Notes: a model not told the origin generated them from the letters alone. A DNA stretch of 7,507 bases from a bacterium (GCA_029932675.1 JAOZPP010000095.1:1-7507), one strand, 5' to 3'. Shown: positions 1-6,539, numbered from the stretch's first letter. Numbers and translations are program-made.

Positions 1-146
1 TTAAGATGATAATTCCGGTGAAGAGGAAGCTTAGTAAAATCAACTTTTCACGGGCCAGCTTATGGCCAAATTTACCGACTGCGGAAGAGCCCAACAACAG
101 CCCGCCTCCAAGGATCGAAATTAAGAATCAGATCCCCTGATGTGAC
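1..146 (-). pseudogene. Start-less fragment resembling an MFS transporter
   Basis: On the minus strand an open frame runs from 127 to the window edge and reads FLISILGGGLLLGS, then VGKFGHKLAREKLILL, then a hydrophobic stretch. The glycine-rich helix followed by GKFGHK...REK resembles the loop motif A region (G-x-L-x-D-R-x-G-R-K) of major facilitator superfamily transporters, followed by the next membrane helix. No start codon is visible; a TGA lies just upstream (128-130). Another frame just before it (146-129) reads VTSGDL, which would fit the residues expected ahead of this helix, so a one-base frameshift near 128 is possible. The similarity stops at the stem-loop at 148-171. I read it as a 5'-truncated or broken gene continuing beyond the window. 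The alternative is a chance hydrophobic frame; the family call rests on motif resemblance only. Confidence 0.4.
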
Positions 147-147
147 C

Positions 148-171
148 GTGGCAGAACAGGGGTTCTGCCAC
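148..171 (-). terminator. Perfect 10-bp stem-loop after the pump operon
   Basis: GTGGCAGAAC (148-157) and GTTCTGCCAC (162-171) form a perfect 10-bp stem around a 4-base loop. It lies 65 nt beyond the stop of the last operon gene, where an end-of-transcript structure would be expected. Neither strand has a T-run after the stem, so it is not a canonical intrinsic terminator. It could be an RNA 3'-end stabiliser, part of a Rho-dependent end, or a dispersed palindrome. Confidence 0.4.
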
Positions 172-197
172 CTCGTTATGCCACAAAGCTGAGCATG

Positions 198-213
198 GGG
201 ATTAGAAAATCCC
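198..213 (-). other. Short 6-bp stem-loop 3' of the PII-like gene
   Basis: GGGATT (198-203) and AATCCC (208-213) form a perfect 6-bp stem with a 4-base loop, 23 nt after the last stop codon of the operon and in tandem with the stronger hairpin at 148-171. No T-tract follows. It may belong to the operon's 3' end; a stem this short could also be chance. Confidence 0.25.
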
Positions 214-236
214 GATGCAACAGAAGCCCACAAGGT

Positions 237-533
237 TCACTTCCAGCAAAAATCCTCCACCGTCCAGCACGTTGCCGTGATCCCCTCATATTTCGTGGCT
301 TCGTTGAACGCCCGCACCCGGCTCATGAGCGCTTCGGCCACCTCGTCCTCGACCGAAAACATCAGGGCGCTGTTGTATCCGGGCCAGATGTGCGTTCCCA
401 TTTGTGGACGTCCTGTGCGCATCTTCGCCTGCACCTCGGGCCAGCGGGTGTAGGCCTGGATCTCAAGCTCCTTCAGGATGTCCATCACTTCGTCGTCCAT
501 ACTTTCTTTGTACGATAGAAACACCATCTTCAT
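237..533 (-). CDS. PII-like, RND pump-associated protein (PG0541 type)
   Basis: A 98-residue soluble protein starting MKMVFLSYKES, with no signal peptide or membrane segment. The pattern of a short N-terminal beta strand, helix, a central segment with RTGRPQMGTHIWPGYNSA (residues 39-56), then VEDEVAEALMSRVRAFNE and a final strand matches, from memory, small PII/ferredoxin-fold proteins encoded beside RND pumps and named after Porphyromonas PG0541. Their role is not established; PII-like proteins usually bind small effectors as trimers and regulate a partner, so a cytoplasmic sensor acting on the pump is an inference. The C-terminus carries two cysteines (C89, C96) and two tryptophans (W90, W97). 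The start at 533 has GGAGG 8 nt upstream; an in-frame extension back to 677 would overlap the permease gene and lacks that support. It lies 20 nt after the permease stop, so it is probably cotranscribed. Confidence 0.8.
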   Translation of the reverse strand: MKMVFLSYKESMDDEVMDILKELEIQAYTRWPEVQAKMRTGRPQMGTHIWPGYNSALMFSVEDEVAEALMSRVRAFNEATKYEGITATCWTVEDFCWK

Positions 534-541
534 GGTCGTTT

Positions 542-546
542 CCTCC
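542..546 (-). promoter_or_regulatory. Ribosome binding site of the PII-like gene
   Basis: GGAGG on the minus strand lies 8 nt before the ATG at 533 and inside the 20-nt gap after the permease stop (554-556). It decides the start against the longer upstream frame. Confidence 0.8.
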
Positions 547-553
547 TCTCTTG

Positions 554-3500
554 CTATCTCGAACGGTTCTTTTTGACTCTGGTTTCGAAAATCGAATACA
601 TAACGGGGACAAGAATCAGCGTAACAAGCGTGGAAACCAACAGCCCACCAATAACCGAGATGGCCAGGGGACTCCACATTTCCGATCCTTCTCCGGTTTT
701 CAAAGCAAGAGGCAGTAGGGCAAAGATGGTGGTGAACGCGGTCATCAGTACAGGCCGCAGCCGGCGGGGGCCGGAGACCAAAATGGCCTCAAAGAGCTTA
801 AGCCCTCGCGCCCGCATAATGTTGATGTAATCCACTAACACAATGGCGTTGTTCACCACAATCCCTACTAACATCACCATACCCACAAAGGAGATGGCGT
901 TGAGGGTCTTGCCGGTAATAAATAACGCCCAAATCACCCCCACGATGGCGAAGGGAATGGAGAAAAGGATGACAAAGGGATCGAGGAGCGACTCGAACTG
1001 AGCGGCCATCACCATATAGACCAGGATGATCCCGAAAACCAGGGCAATGCCCAGCCAGCGGAAAGACTCGGCCTGATCCTGGGCGGAACCCCCAATCTCC
1101 ACGTCAATCCCCTCTGGGATGGAGATTTTGGCTAATCCCTTTTTCAAATCGGCCACTACCTTCCCTAATGATCGCTTGTACAGGCTTCCTCCAACGTAGA
1201 CCACCCGTTCCTGATCCTTGCGCTCAATGGTCAAGGGGCCTCTTCTCTCCACAATCCGGGCGATGTTGCTGATGGGGATCTGCTTGCCCAGAGGAGAGGT
1301 GACAAAGGCGTTCTCCAGATCGGCGAGGCGCTGCCGATCCGAGCCCTGCAGTCGGACAAAGGTGTCGTACTCCTCTCCGCCCTCCCGGTACTTGGTAACC
1401 ACATCTCCATAGAATTTGGTGCGAAGCGTTGAGGCAATCTGGGCCATGTTCAAGCCCAAAGAAGCCGCTTTCTTACGGTCCACCTCCACCCAGAGCTCCG
1501 GCTTGCCCTTCTCCCGGGAGATGGTGACGTCGGTCAAACCCGGGATTTTATCCATGATCTTCTTAACTTCGACGGCAAAGGCATCCGTCTTGGCGATATC
1601 GTGCCCGTAGATCTCTACGGTCACCGGCTTGACCCCACCGGACATCATCTGCATGGGATCCTGCTGGGCAAAATCAATGACCTGGATCCCAGGAATTTTA
1701 GAGATCTCCTTACTCAGGGCTTGAGCGATATCCCGATCCGAACGTTTGCGCTCGTTCTTGGGTACCAGTCGCCCCCCCACCATGATGATGTGGGTGTCGC
1801 TTCGCTGGCCCATCATGGATTCCATGCCCATCTCGCTCACCCCGCAGCGGGCGTACATCACTTTCCTTTCCGGAACCTCCTTCTCCATGATATCCTCGAT
1901 CTTTTCCATCACCTGGTCGGTGGCCTCCACCCGAGTGCCGACGGGCAGCTTCACCGTGCCCATAACCTCGCTCTGATCTATGGTCGGCATAAATTCCGTT
2001 CCTACCACCTTGAATAGAAAGAGACTACCCACAAAGACCCCCAGGCCGACCGCTACGGTGATCTTCCGATGGTTTAGGGCCCAGTTCAACACCCTCCTGT
2101 AGGTGGCTTCAAGGCCTGTAAACCATTTCTCGCTGAAGTCGTGAAACCGTCTGATAAGCCCTTTTCGCTCTTCCCCTGGTAAGGGCACCCGCATAAACTG
2201 GGAGGATAGCATAGGAGTAAGGGTCAAAGCCGAGAACAAAGAGGCAGCCATGACAATTATCGCTACCAAGGCCAATTCCCGAAACATAATACCTGTAAGC
2301 CCTTTCACAAAGATGATTGGGAAAAAGATAGCGATCGTGGTGAACGTGGAGGCCATTACTGCCGTACCCACTTCCCCGGCACCAAACATGGACGCTTCTC
2401 TTCTGGATTCACCCTCCGTGCGGTGGCGGTAGATATTCTCGTAGATTACGATGGCATTGTCCACCACCATGCCGAGGGCAATGGCGATGGCGGAGAGGGA
2501 CATCATGTTGATGGTGTATCCTCCAGTGTAAAGAAAAAGGAAGGCAACGATTAAAGAGACCGGGATGGTTACGGCAATGATAAAACTCCCCCGGATCTCT
2601 CGCAGAAAGAAGAAGACCACCAATACGACGAACAGAAGCGCCCAGCCGACTGTGCTGGCTAAGTTGTTAATCGAACGGACAATGAATTCAGAAAAGTCCA
2701 TAGCCAGAACGACCTTCACATCTGGCGGCAGTTTCTTCTCCAATTTGGGGAGGGCCTTTTTGATGTGGTTGACTACGGTGACCGTGTTGGCCCCGGACTG
2801 CTTCTGCACCATGACGATTAGGCCCCGCCCACGATTGATGCGCACCCGACGGTCTATCTCCTTAAAGGAATCCTTTACTTGGGCCACATCTCGGAGATAG
2901 ATGGGCGTACCATTGAAAGTGCCCACCACCACGTCGTTGATCTCTTCAACGTGCTGAAATTCTCCGGGAACCCGGATAATGTACTCGGTCCTCCCGATTT
3001 TCAAATCCCCGGCGGGCAGGCTGAAATTCTCTGCCGCTAATATCCCGGTCACCTGAGGGAGCGAAAGGTGATAGGCCTCCAGGCGCTGGCGGTCTATATT
3101 GACCTGGATTTCCCGTTCCAGCCCGCCTATGATAGCGGTCATGGCAACGCCCGGGATACGCTTCAACGGATCGCAAAATTCATCCTCGATGATGTCGTGA
3201 AGATCGGGATAGCTCTGCTCGGCCGTCACCCCGAAAAGCAGCACCGGCATCATGGAAACGTCCATCTTGAACAGCATGGGCCGGTCCGCATCTTCGGGCA
3301 GGAACGTGACCGCCATATCGAGCCGCTGCCGCACATCGTTCGCCGCCTCGTCTAAATTTGTGCCCCATTCGAACCTCATAGTTACCACCGAGAGATTCTC
3401 CTCCGAGGAGGAGGTGACCTCCTTGATGTTGGGCGTGGTGCTCACCTGGTCCTCAACGACCTTTGTGACCTTGGTCTCGATGTCCTCGGCGCTGGCGCCA

Positions 3501-3655
3501 CGGTAGAACGTGATTACCGCCATGGTGGGTAGCTCCATCTTCGGAAAGAGATCAATCGGAAGAAGTCTCAGAGCCACCAGACCCAGTATCACAATCGCCA
3601 CAAAGATCATTGTTGTGAAGACAGGGCGCCTAACGCCAAATTCGGGTAATTTCAT
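554..3655 (-). CDS. RND efflux permease, HAE1 (AcrB-like) family
   Basis: A 1033-residue inner-membrane transporter of full family length. It exports hydrophobic or amphiphilic compounds by proton antiport as a trimer with the adaptor and TolC-like channel. The N-terminus MKLPEFGVRRPVFTTMIFVA is the standard cytoplasmic start and first helix. Two repeats of large periplasmic porter domain plus membrane helices are visible: helices at about 335-490 (first repeat) and 865-1025 (second repeat). Helix 4 has GMVVDNAIVIYEN, keeping the Asp equivalent to AcrB D407 (here D399) but with Asn at the next position. Helix 10 has VVNNAIVLVDY, with Asn (N935) where AcrB has K940. Helix 11 has RRLRPVLMT, keeping the Arg equivalent to R971 (about R967). 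Such D-N and N-N forms are, as I recall, common in HAE1 pumps outside the AcrB branch. Methionines cluster at about 609-615 and 668-671. Substrate cannot be told from sequence. GGAGG lies 9 nt before the ATG. Confidence 0.95.
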   Translation of the reverse strand: MKLPEFGVRRPVFTTMIFVAIVILGLVALRLLPIDLFPKMELPTMAVITFYRGASAEDIETKVTKVVEDQVSTTPNIKEVTSSSEENLSVVTMRFEWGTNLDEAANDVRQRLDMAVTFLPEDADRPMLFKMDVSMMPVLLFGVTAEQSYPDLHDIIEDEFCDPLKRIPGVAMTAIIGGLEREIQVNIDRQRLEAYHLSLPQVTGILAAENFSLPAGDLKIGRTEYIIRVPGEFQHVEEINDVVVGTFNGTPIYLRDVAQVKDSFKEIDRRVRINRGRGLIVMVQKQSGANTVTVVNHIKKALPKLEKKLPPDVKVVLAMDFSEFIVRSINNLASTVGWALLFVVLVVFFFLREIRGSFIIAVTIPVSLIVAFLFLYTGGYTINMMSLSAIAIALGMVVDNAIVIYENIYRHRTEGESRREASMFGAGEVGTAVMASTFTTIAIFFPIIFVKGLTGIMFRELALVAIIVMAASLFSALTLTPMLSSQFMRVPLPGEERKGLIRRFHDFSEKWFTGLEATYRRVLNWALNHRKITVAVGLGVFVGSLFLFKVVGTEFMPTIDQSEVMGTVKLPVGTRVEATDQVMEKIEDIMEKEVPERKVMYARCGVSEMGMESMMGQRSDTHIIMVGGRLVPKNERKRSDRDIAQALSKEISKIPGIQVIDFAQQDPMQMMSGGVKPVTVEIYGHDIAKTDAFAVEVKKIMDKIPGLTDVTISREKGKPELWVEVDRKKAASLGLNMAQIASTLRTKFYGDVVTKYREGGEEYDTFVRLQGSDRQRLADLENAFVTSPLGKQIPISNIARIVERRGPLTIERKDQERVVYVGGSLYKRSLGKVVADLKKGLAKISIPEGIDVEIGGSAQDQAESFRWLGIALVFGIILVYMVMAAQFESLLDPFVILFSIPFAIVGVIWALFITGKTLNAISFVGMVMLVGIVVNNAIVLVDYINIMRARGLKLFEAILVSGPRRLRPVLMTAFTTIFALLPLALKTGEGSEMWSPLAISVIGGLLVSTLVTLILVPVMYSIFETRVKKNRSR

Positions 3656-3664
3656 CAGTTGTTA

Positions 3665-3669
3665 CCTCC
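3665..3669 (-). promoter_or_regulatory. Ribosome binding site of the permease gene
   Basis: GGAGG on the minus strand, 9 nt before the ATG at 3655. It starts only 6 nt past the end of the long inverted repeat at 3676-3758, so folding of that repeat could affect access to it (inference). Confidence 0.75.
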
Positions 3670-3675
3670 ACTTGT

Positions 3676-3758
3676 TTACAAAGAATTGAAAAGAAATCCC
3701 TTCCATTCCCTTCAAGTCTTTGTAATCCTTTATAGCTATTCCTTTCAATTCTTTGTAA
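3676..3758 (-). repeat. Right copy of imperfect-palindrome repeat
   Basis: TTACAAAGAATTGAAA (minus, 3758-3743) and its exact reverse complement (minus, 3691-3676) form a perfect 16-bp inverted repeat enclosing 51 nt. The interior holds ATGGAAGGGA (3706-3697), also found in the left copy at 4193-4254, and a second near-copy of the arm, TTACAAAGACTTGAAGGG (3725-3708), 33 nt after the first and matching it at 16 of 18 positions. The unit begins right after the restored TAG stop of the GxxExxY gene and ends 6 nt before the permease ribosome binding site. Confidence 0.85.
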
Positions 3759-4179
3759 CTATTTCCCTTCGGTTTCCTGTATAAATTTACCCTTTTTGTG
3801 CTTGTAGAAGTTCTCCAATCTCTTAAATTCAAGCTCAGGATTGGCAAAGTTGACCAGGAGTCCCACATCTAAGTTCGTGGCCCGCAGATACGATATTACC
3901 TGCGCTTTGTGTTTGTCATTTAATTGTTCTACGGCCCTTAGCCTCTACAATAACAGTCCCATTTACTAACATGTCTAATCTGTGGTTTCCGACTAAGGCG
4001 CCATTATAAAATATCTCCACCGGCTTTTCCTTTTCCACCCTCATTCCATTACTTTCCAAATCTACAACAACTGCATTTTGATATATGCCTTCCAAAAAGC
4101 CTGGCCCCAATTTCCGATGAAGATGGTAGAATGACCTGATTATCTTAGACGTCAGTTCTGCATGCAGATACTCAGGCAT
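3759..4179 (-). pseudogene. GxxExxY-family protein gene (PD-(D/E)XK fold), frameshifted
   Basis: From the ATG at 4179 the frame encodes MPEYLHAELTSKIIRSFYHL, then LGPGFLEGIY, containing the GxxExxY signature (G27, E30, Y33), then HRLDMLV (D69) and VIVEAK (E79, K81). These acidic and lysine residues match the PD-(D/E)XK nuclease-like pattern given for this family (Pfam PF13366); no activity is established. After VEAK the frame reads GRRTIK and stops at 3916, giving 87 residues. Leaving out one base of the C-run at 3935-3937 restores a frame reading AVEQLNDKHKAQVISYLRA, LDVGLLVNF, then ELEFKRLENFYKH to a TAG at 3759-3761. That is the conserved family C-terminus and gives about 139 residues, close to normal length. 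The start has AGGAG close upstream. Causes could be real decay, an assembly or sequencing error in the C-run, or, less likely, programmed frameshifting. GC is low (24 of 60 in the line at 4021). Confidence 0.85.
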
Positions 4180-4192
4180 AACTCCTTCTTTT

Positions 4193-4254
4193 TTACAATG
4201 ATCTGAAGAGATTTAAAAAGAGTTTCCCTTCCATATCTTTTCAATTCTTTGTAA
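4193..4254 (-). repeat. Left copy of imperfect-palindrome repeat
   Basis: On the minus strand the unit starts TTACAAAGAATTGAAA (4254-4239), has ATGGAAGGGA in the middle (4234-4225), and ends TTGTAA (4198-4193), the same order as in the right copy at 3676-3758. Only the outer 6 bases (TTACAA/TTGTAA) pair perfectly, so the right arm is more decayed here. Its first half overlaps the adaptor gene and provides that gene's last codons and TGA stop (4241-4243). Confidence 0.75.
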
Positions 4255-5164
4255 CTATTTTGACCTCGCTCCCATCCTTCAACATCTGCTGTCCAATGGT
4301 GACTATGGTCTCGCCTTCATCTAACCCTGCTAGCACCTCCACCTGATCGCCTTGGCTTGCCCCCAATTTAACATCTTTTCTCACTGCCCTTCCCCCATTG
4401 ACCACGAAGACATATCTCTTCCCCTCCCCCCCCAGGAGGCAATCCCGAGGGATCAACAGCACATCCTTGTGCTCAGCCACAAGCAACCTCACCCGGGCGA
4501 AAAATCCAGGTTTCAGCCTATGATCTGGGTTGCGAATGCTGATCTCTGCCGGAGCCGTCCTGCTCATAGGATCAACCACTGGACTCAATTTAGTCAACCG
4601 TCCAACGAATACCTCATCGGGATAGGCATCTACTCTTATTTTTGCTTTTTGCCCTATCTTCACTTTGGGGATGTCCCTTTCGATGATGTTGATCTTCGCC
4701 TTCACCCTGACCATAGAAACGATCATAGCGATTGGAGTTCCCATAGAGGGAGCTGGCTGAGGCGGATTGACGCCACTTCCCTTATCCAAAAAGACAGTGC
4801 CCACAATTCCGTCGATAGGTGAGGTAACCTCAGCAGGCTCAAACCTTAGCCCTGTTATATCCCGGTCTATGAGGGCAATCACATCCCCCTTCTTCACCCT
4901 ATCCCCCTCTTGCACCCTATTCTCGACCAGCTTCCCGGCCACCTTGGGATAGACTAAGATTTGATCTTCAGCCTTTATGTCCCCGGTAAACGAAAGCCAT
5001 TCCTTGATGTCACCTCTCTTCACCGTATCTACCCTTACGGGTACTGGCTTTGCCTCCTCCACGATCACTCTTCTTTGCTGCTTCCCCTTATACTTGGTCA
5101 ATATCGTATACCCGGAAAAACCAACAATACCTAAGATCAATATCCAAATAATTACCTTCTTCAT
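4241..5164 (-). CDS. Periplasmic adaptor (membrane fusion protein), hairpin-less
   Basis: A 307-residue adaptor linking the RND permease to the outer-membrane channel. An N-terminal anchor helix (about residues 4-23, no lipobox cysteine) is followed by a periplasmic body. The first lipoyl half-motif is at about 73-100 (YPKVAGKLVENRVQEGDRVK) and the second at about 111-132 (AEVTSPIDGIVGTVFLDKG). Next come a beta-barrel domain (about 150-228, with VGRLTKLSPVVDP and LKPGFFARVRL) and a membrane-proximal domain (about 235-305, with LAGLDEGETIVTIGQQ). Only about 11 residues separate the lipoyl halves, where AcrA-type adaptors carry a long coiled-coil hairpin; this also explains the short length. 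The start is 5 nt after the channel stop, and GGGGAG (5173-5178) inside the channel gene's end serves as ribosome binding site, suggesting coupled translation. The last codons and stop lie in the repeat shared with the GxxExxY cassette. Confidence 0.92.
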   Translation of the reverse strand: MKKVIIWILILGIVGFSGYTILTKYKGKQQRRVIVEEAKPVPVRVDTVKRGDIKEWLSFTGDIKAEDQILVYPKVAGKLVENRVQEGDRVKKGDVIALIDRDITGLRFEPAEVTSPIDGIVGTVFLDKGSGVNPPQPAPSMGTPIAMIVSMVRVKAKINIIERDIPKVKIGQKAKIRVDAYPDEVFVGRLTKLSPVVDPMSRTAPAEISIRNPDHRLKPGFFARVRLLVAEHKDVLLIPRDCLLGGEGKRYVFVVNGGRAVRKDVKLGASQGDQVEVLAGLDEGETIVTIGQQMLKDGSEVKIVTKN

Positions 5165-5169
5165 CTTTA

Positions 5170-6534
5170 TTACTCCCCTTGGTTGACTTGTTCTGTAATC
5201 CCCACAGCCCTCTGCAGCCCAGCAATGGCCAAAATAAGATCATGTAAGGCCTGATAATGATTGGTCTTGGCCTGAGTCAAGGCCAGCTCCACACCCATCA
5301 CATCCAGACTGGTTACCATCCCTTGTTCATACTGTTCTTGGGCAATCTCTACGCTCCTTTGGGCCTGCCTAAGGTTTTCTTCACTGGAGGCAGTTATCTC
5401 CTCTGCCTCCTGGAGGGCGAGGTAAGCCTGCCTAACCTGAAGTTTAATCCCTTCCTTCAATTGCTCCTCGGCCAGCTCCAACTTATCCAAGGATACCATT
5501 GCCTCCTGAACTTTGGCTTTGGTCTGAAGGCCATCAAAGATGGGCAAAGAGAGGGTTAACAAACCCATATAGCTTTTATCCCATTTATCCCAATCAAAGG
5601 AGAGGCTATTGTTTTCCGCCGTGTAGCTTCCGATGAAGGCTAAACTGGGTTTGTTGTTCGCCTTGGCCAATTTCAGCATCCTTTCCCCTATCTCCCTCTG
5701 CAGTTCAAGCTGGGCTATCTCCGACCTCCCTTTTAAAGCCCTACTAATACAATCCTCCAAGCTAAGATTGTAGCCAGTTCTCTTCAACTCCCCTTCAACC
5801 TTCACTTCCTCCGCTAAGTCTATTCCTAAGGTATTCTTTAGGCCCAAAAGGGCCAACTTTAGTCCATTTTCAGCCTTGATTATCCTGGGTTTCAGGTTGG
5901 CCAAGGAGACTTCCGCTCTAAGTACCTCGAATTCGGAAGCCTCCCCGGCTCCGTATCTAATCTTAGTTACTCTTAGGTGCTCCTTAGCTAACTCTTCTGC
6001 CTCCTTGGTTACCTGGATGAACTTCTCCATTAGGAGAACGCCATAGAAGGCCTTCTTTACCTGGTAGATCGTCTCCTCCTTTACTTGTTTATACCTCTCT
6101 TGGGTAATCCTGAGGTTCAACTCCGCTGTTTTATATCCCTGCCAAATCCTACCCCAGGTAAAGAGCGGCTGAGTAAGGTTTAAGCTAACGGTATAGTCTT
6201 TGGTGAAATCCATTTCTACCTTCTTTGTCGCCCCTGGGGGAAGCATCGGATTAAACTGCCCAATAGGGAAATCCACCTCAGGTAATCCTTCAAAAAGTGT
6301 ATACGATCCCTTACCGCTGAGCTGAGGGAAGAACCCAGATCTGGCCTCCTTCACCTTTGCCTGCGCTGCCCTTATATCCTCTTCAGCCTGGAGGACCCTT
6401 TTGTTCCTCTCCAGAGCAAGCTTTATGCTCTCCTCCAAGGTCAGAACAAGTCTTTTCTGAGCAGAGAATACTCTCCCCCCTCCAAAGGCAAGAAGAAGGA
6501 GCAAGGAGAAGACAACCCATTTTTTACTCTTCAT
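5170..6534 (-). CDS. TolC-like outer-membrane efflux channel (OEP family)
   Basis: A 454-residue outer-membrane factor forming the trimeric exit duct of the pump. The start at 6534 gives MKSKKWVVFSLLLLLAFGGG, a standard signal peptide with cleavage near V22-F-S-A25; there is no lipobox, so it is not a lipoprotein. Two OEP repeats follow. The first runs from LTLEESIKLALERNKRVLQA through the strand segment YTVSLNLTQPLFTWGR to a long helical stretch. The second begins LSLEDCISRALKGRSEIAQL and contains MGLLTLSLPIFDGLQTKAKV and the coiled-coil segment ending ALHDLILAIAGLQRAVGI. The open frame extends to a TTG at 6603, but this start is rejected: it adds 23 residues ahead of the signal peptide, while 6534 has GGAGG at 5-nt spacing. 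It is followed after 5 nt by the adaptor gene. Confidence 0.94.
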   Translation of the reverse strand: MKSKKWVVFSLLLLLAFGGGRVFSAQKRLVLTLEESIKLALERNKRVLQAEEDIRAAQAKVKEARSGFFPQLSGKGSYTLFEGLPEVDFPIGQFNPMLPPGATKKVEMDFTKDYTVSLNLTQPLFTWGRIWQGYKTAELNLRITQERYKQVKEETIYQVKKAFYGVLLMEKFIQVTKEAEELAKEHLRVTKIRYGAGEASEFEVLRAEVSLANLKPRIIKAENGLKLALLGLKNTLGIDLAEEVKVEGELKRTGYNLSLEDCISRALKGRSEIAQLELQREIGERMLKLAKANNKPSLAFIGSYTAENNSLSFDWDKWDKSYMGLLTLSLPIFDGLQTKAKVQEAMVSLDKLELAEEQLKEGIKLQVRQAYLALQEAEEITASSEENLRQAQRSVEIAQEQYEQGMVTSLDVMGVELALTQAKTNHYQALHDLILAIAGLQRAVGITEQVNQGE

Positions 6535-6539
6535 ACTTT

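Larger units (their letters stand above)
3676..4260 (-). mobile_element. Putative GxxExxY cassette flanked by direct repeat copies
   Basis: A GxxExxY-family gene lies between two same-orientation copies of one repeat (4193-4254 and 3676-3758), sharing an exact 22-nt stretch (4239-4260 and 3743-3764). The cassette fills nearly all of the 585-nt gap between adaptor stop and permease start; outside it only the 20 nt with the permease ribosome binding site remain. Channel, adaptor and permease genes are normally close-packed, so insertion into an existing adaptor-permease junction is the simplest reading. No transposase and no clear target duplication are seen, so movement would need to be in trans or by repeat recombination. 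The label mobile element is an inference. Confidence 0.45.

Noticed and set aside
70-81. 12-nt match (ATTTACCGACTG) to the O1 operator region at 7279-7290
   Set aside because: Only one half-site is shared, it lies in the MFS-like frame, and no dyad or promoter is nearby; likely chance.
534-677. Longer PII-like protein starting at 677
   Set aside because: It would overlap the 3' end of the permease gene in another frame; the ATG at 533 has a strong ribosome binding site and matches the family start.
1800-1850. Methionine clusters in the permease taken as a copper/silver pump signature
   Set aside because: The overall sequence, including the helix-4 motif, is HAE1 rather than CusA-like, and met-rich loops at this place are not specific.
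1601-2017. 138-codon plus-strand open frame and other plus-strand frames inside the permease gene
   Set aside because: All lie antisense to clear protein-coding sequence, lack family-like sequence and are typical antisense shadows.
3676-3758. Inverted repeat taken as an intrinsic terminator
   Set aside because: The arms are AT-rich, the loop is 51 nt, and the sequence after it is the permease ribosome binding site rather than a T-tract.
3662-3868. Open frame of 68 codons on the minus strand between the cassette gene and the permease
   Set aside because: It is out of frame with the restored GxxExxY C-terminus and mainly translates the repeat; it is a shadow.
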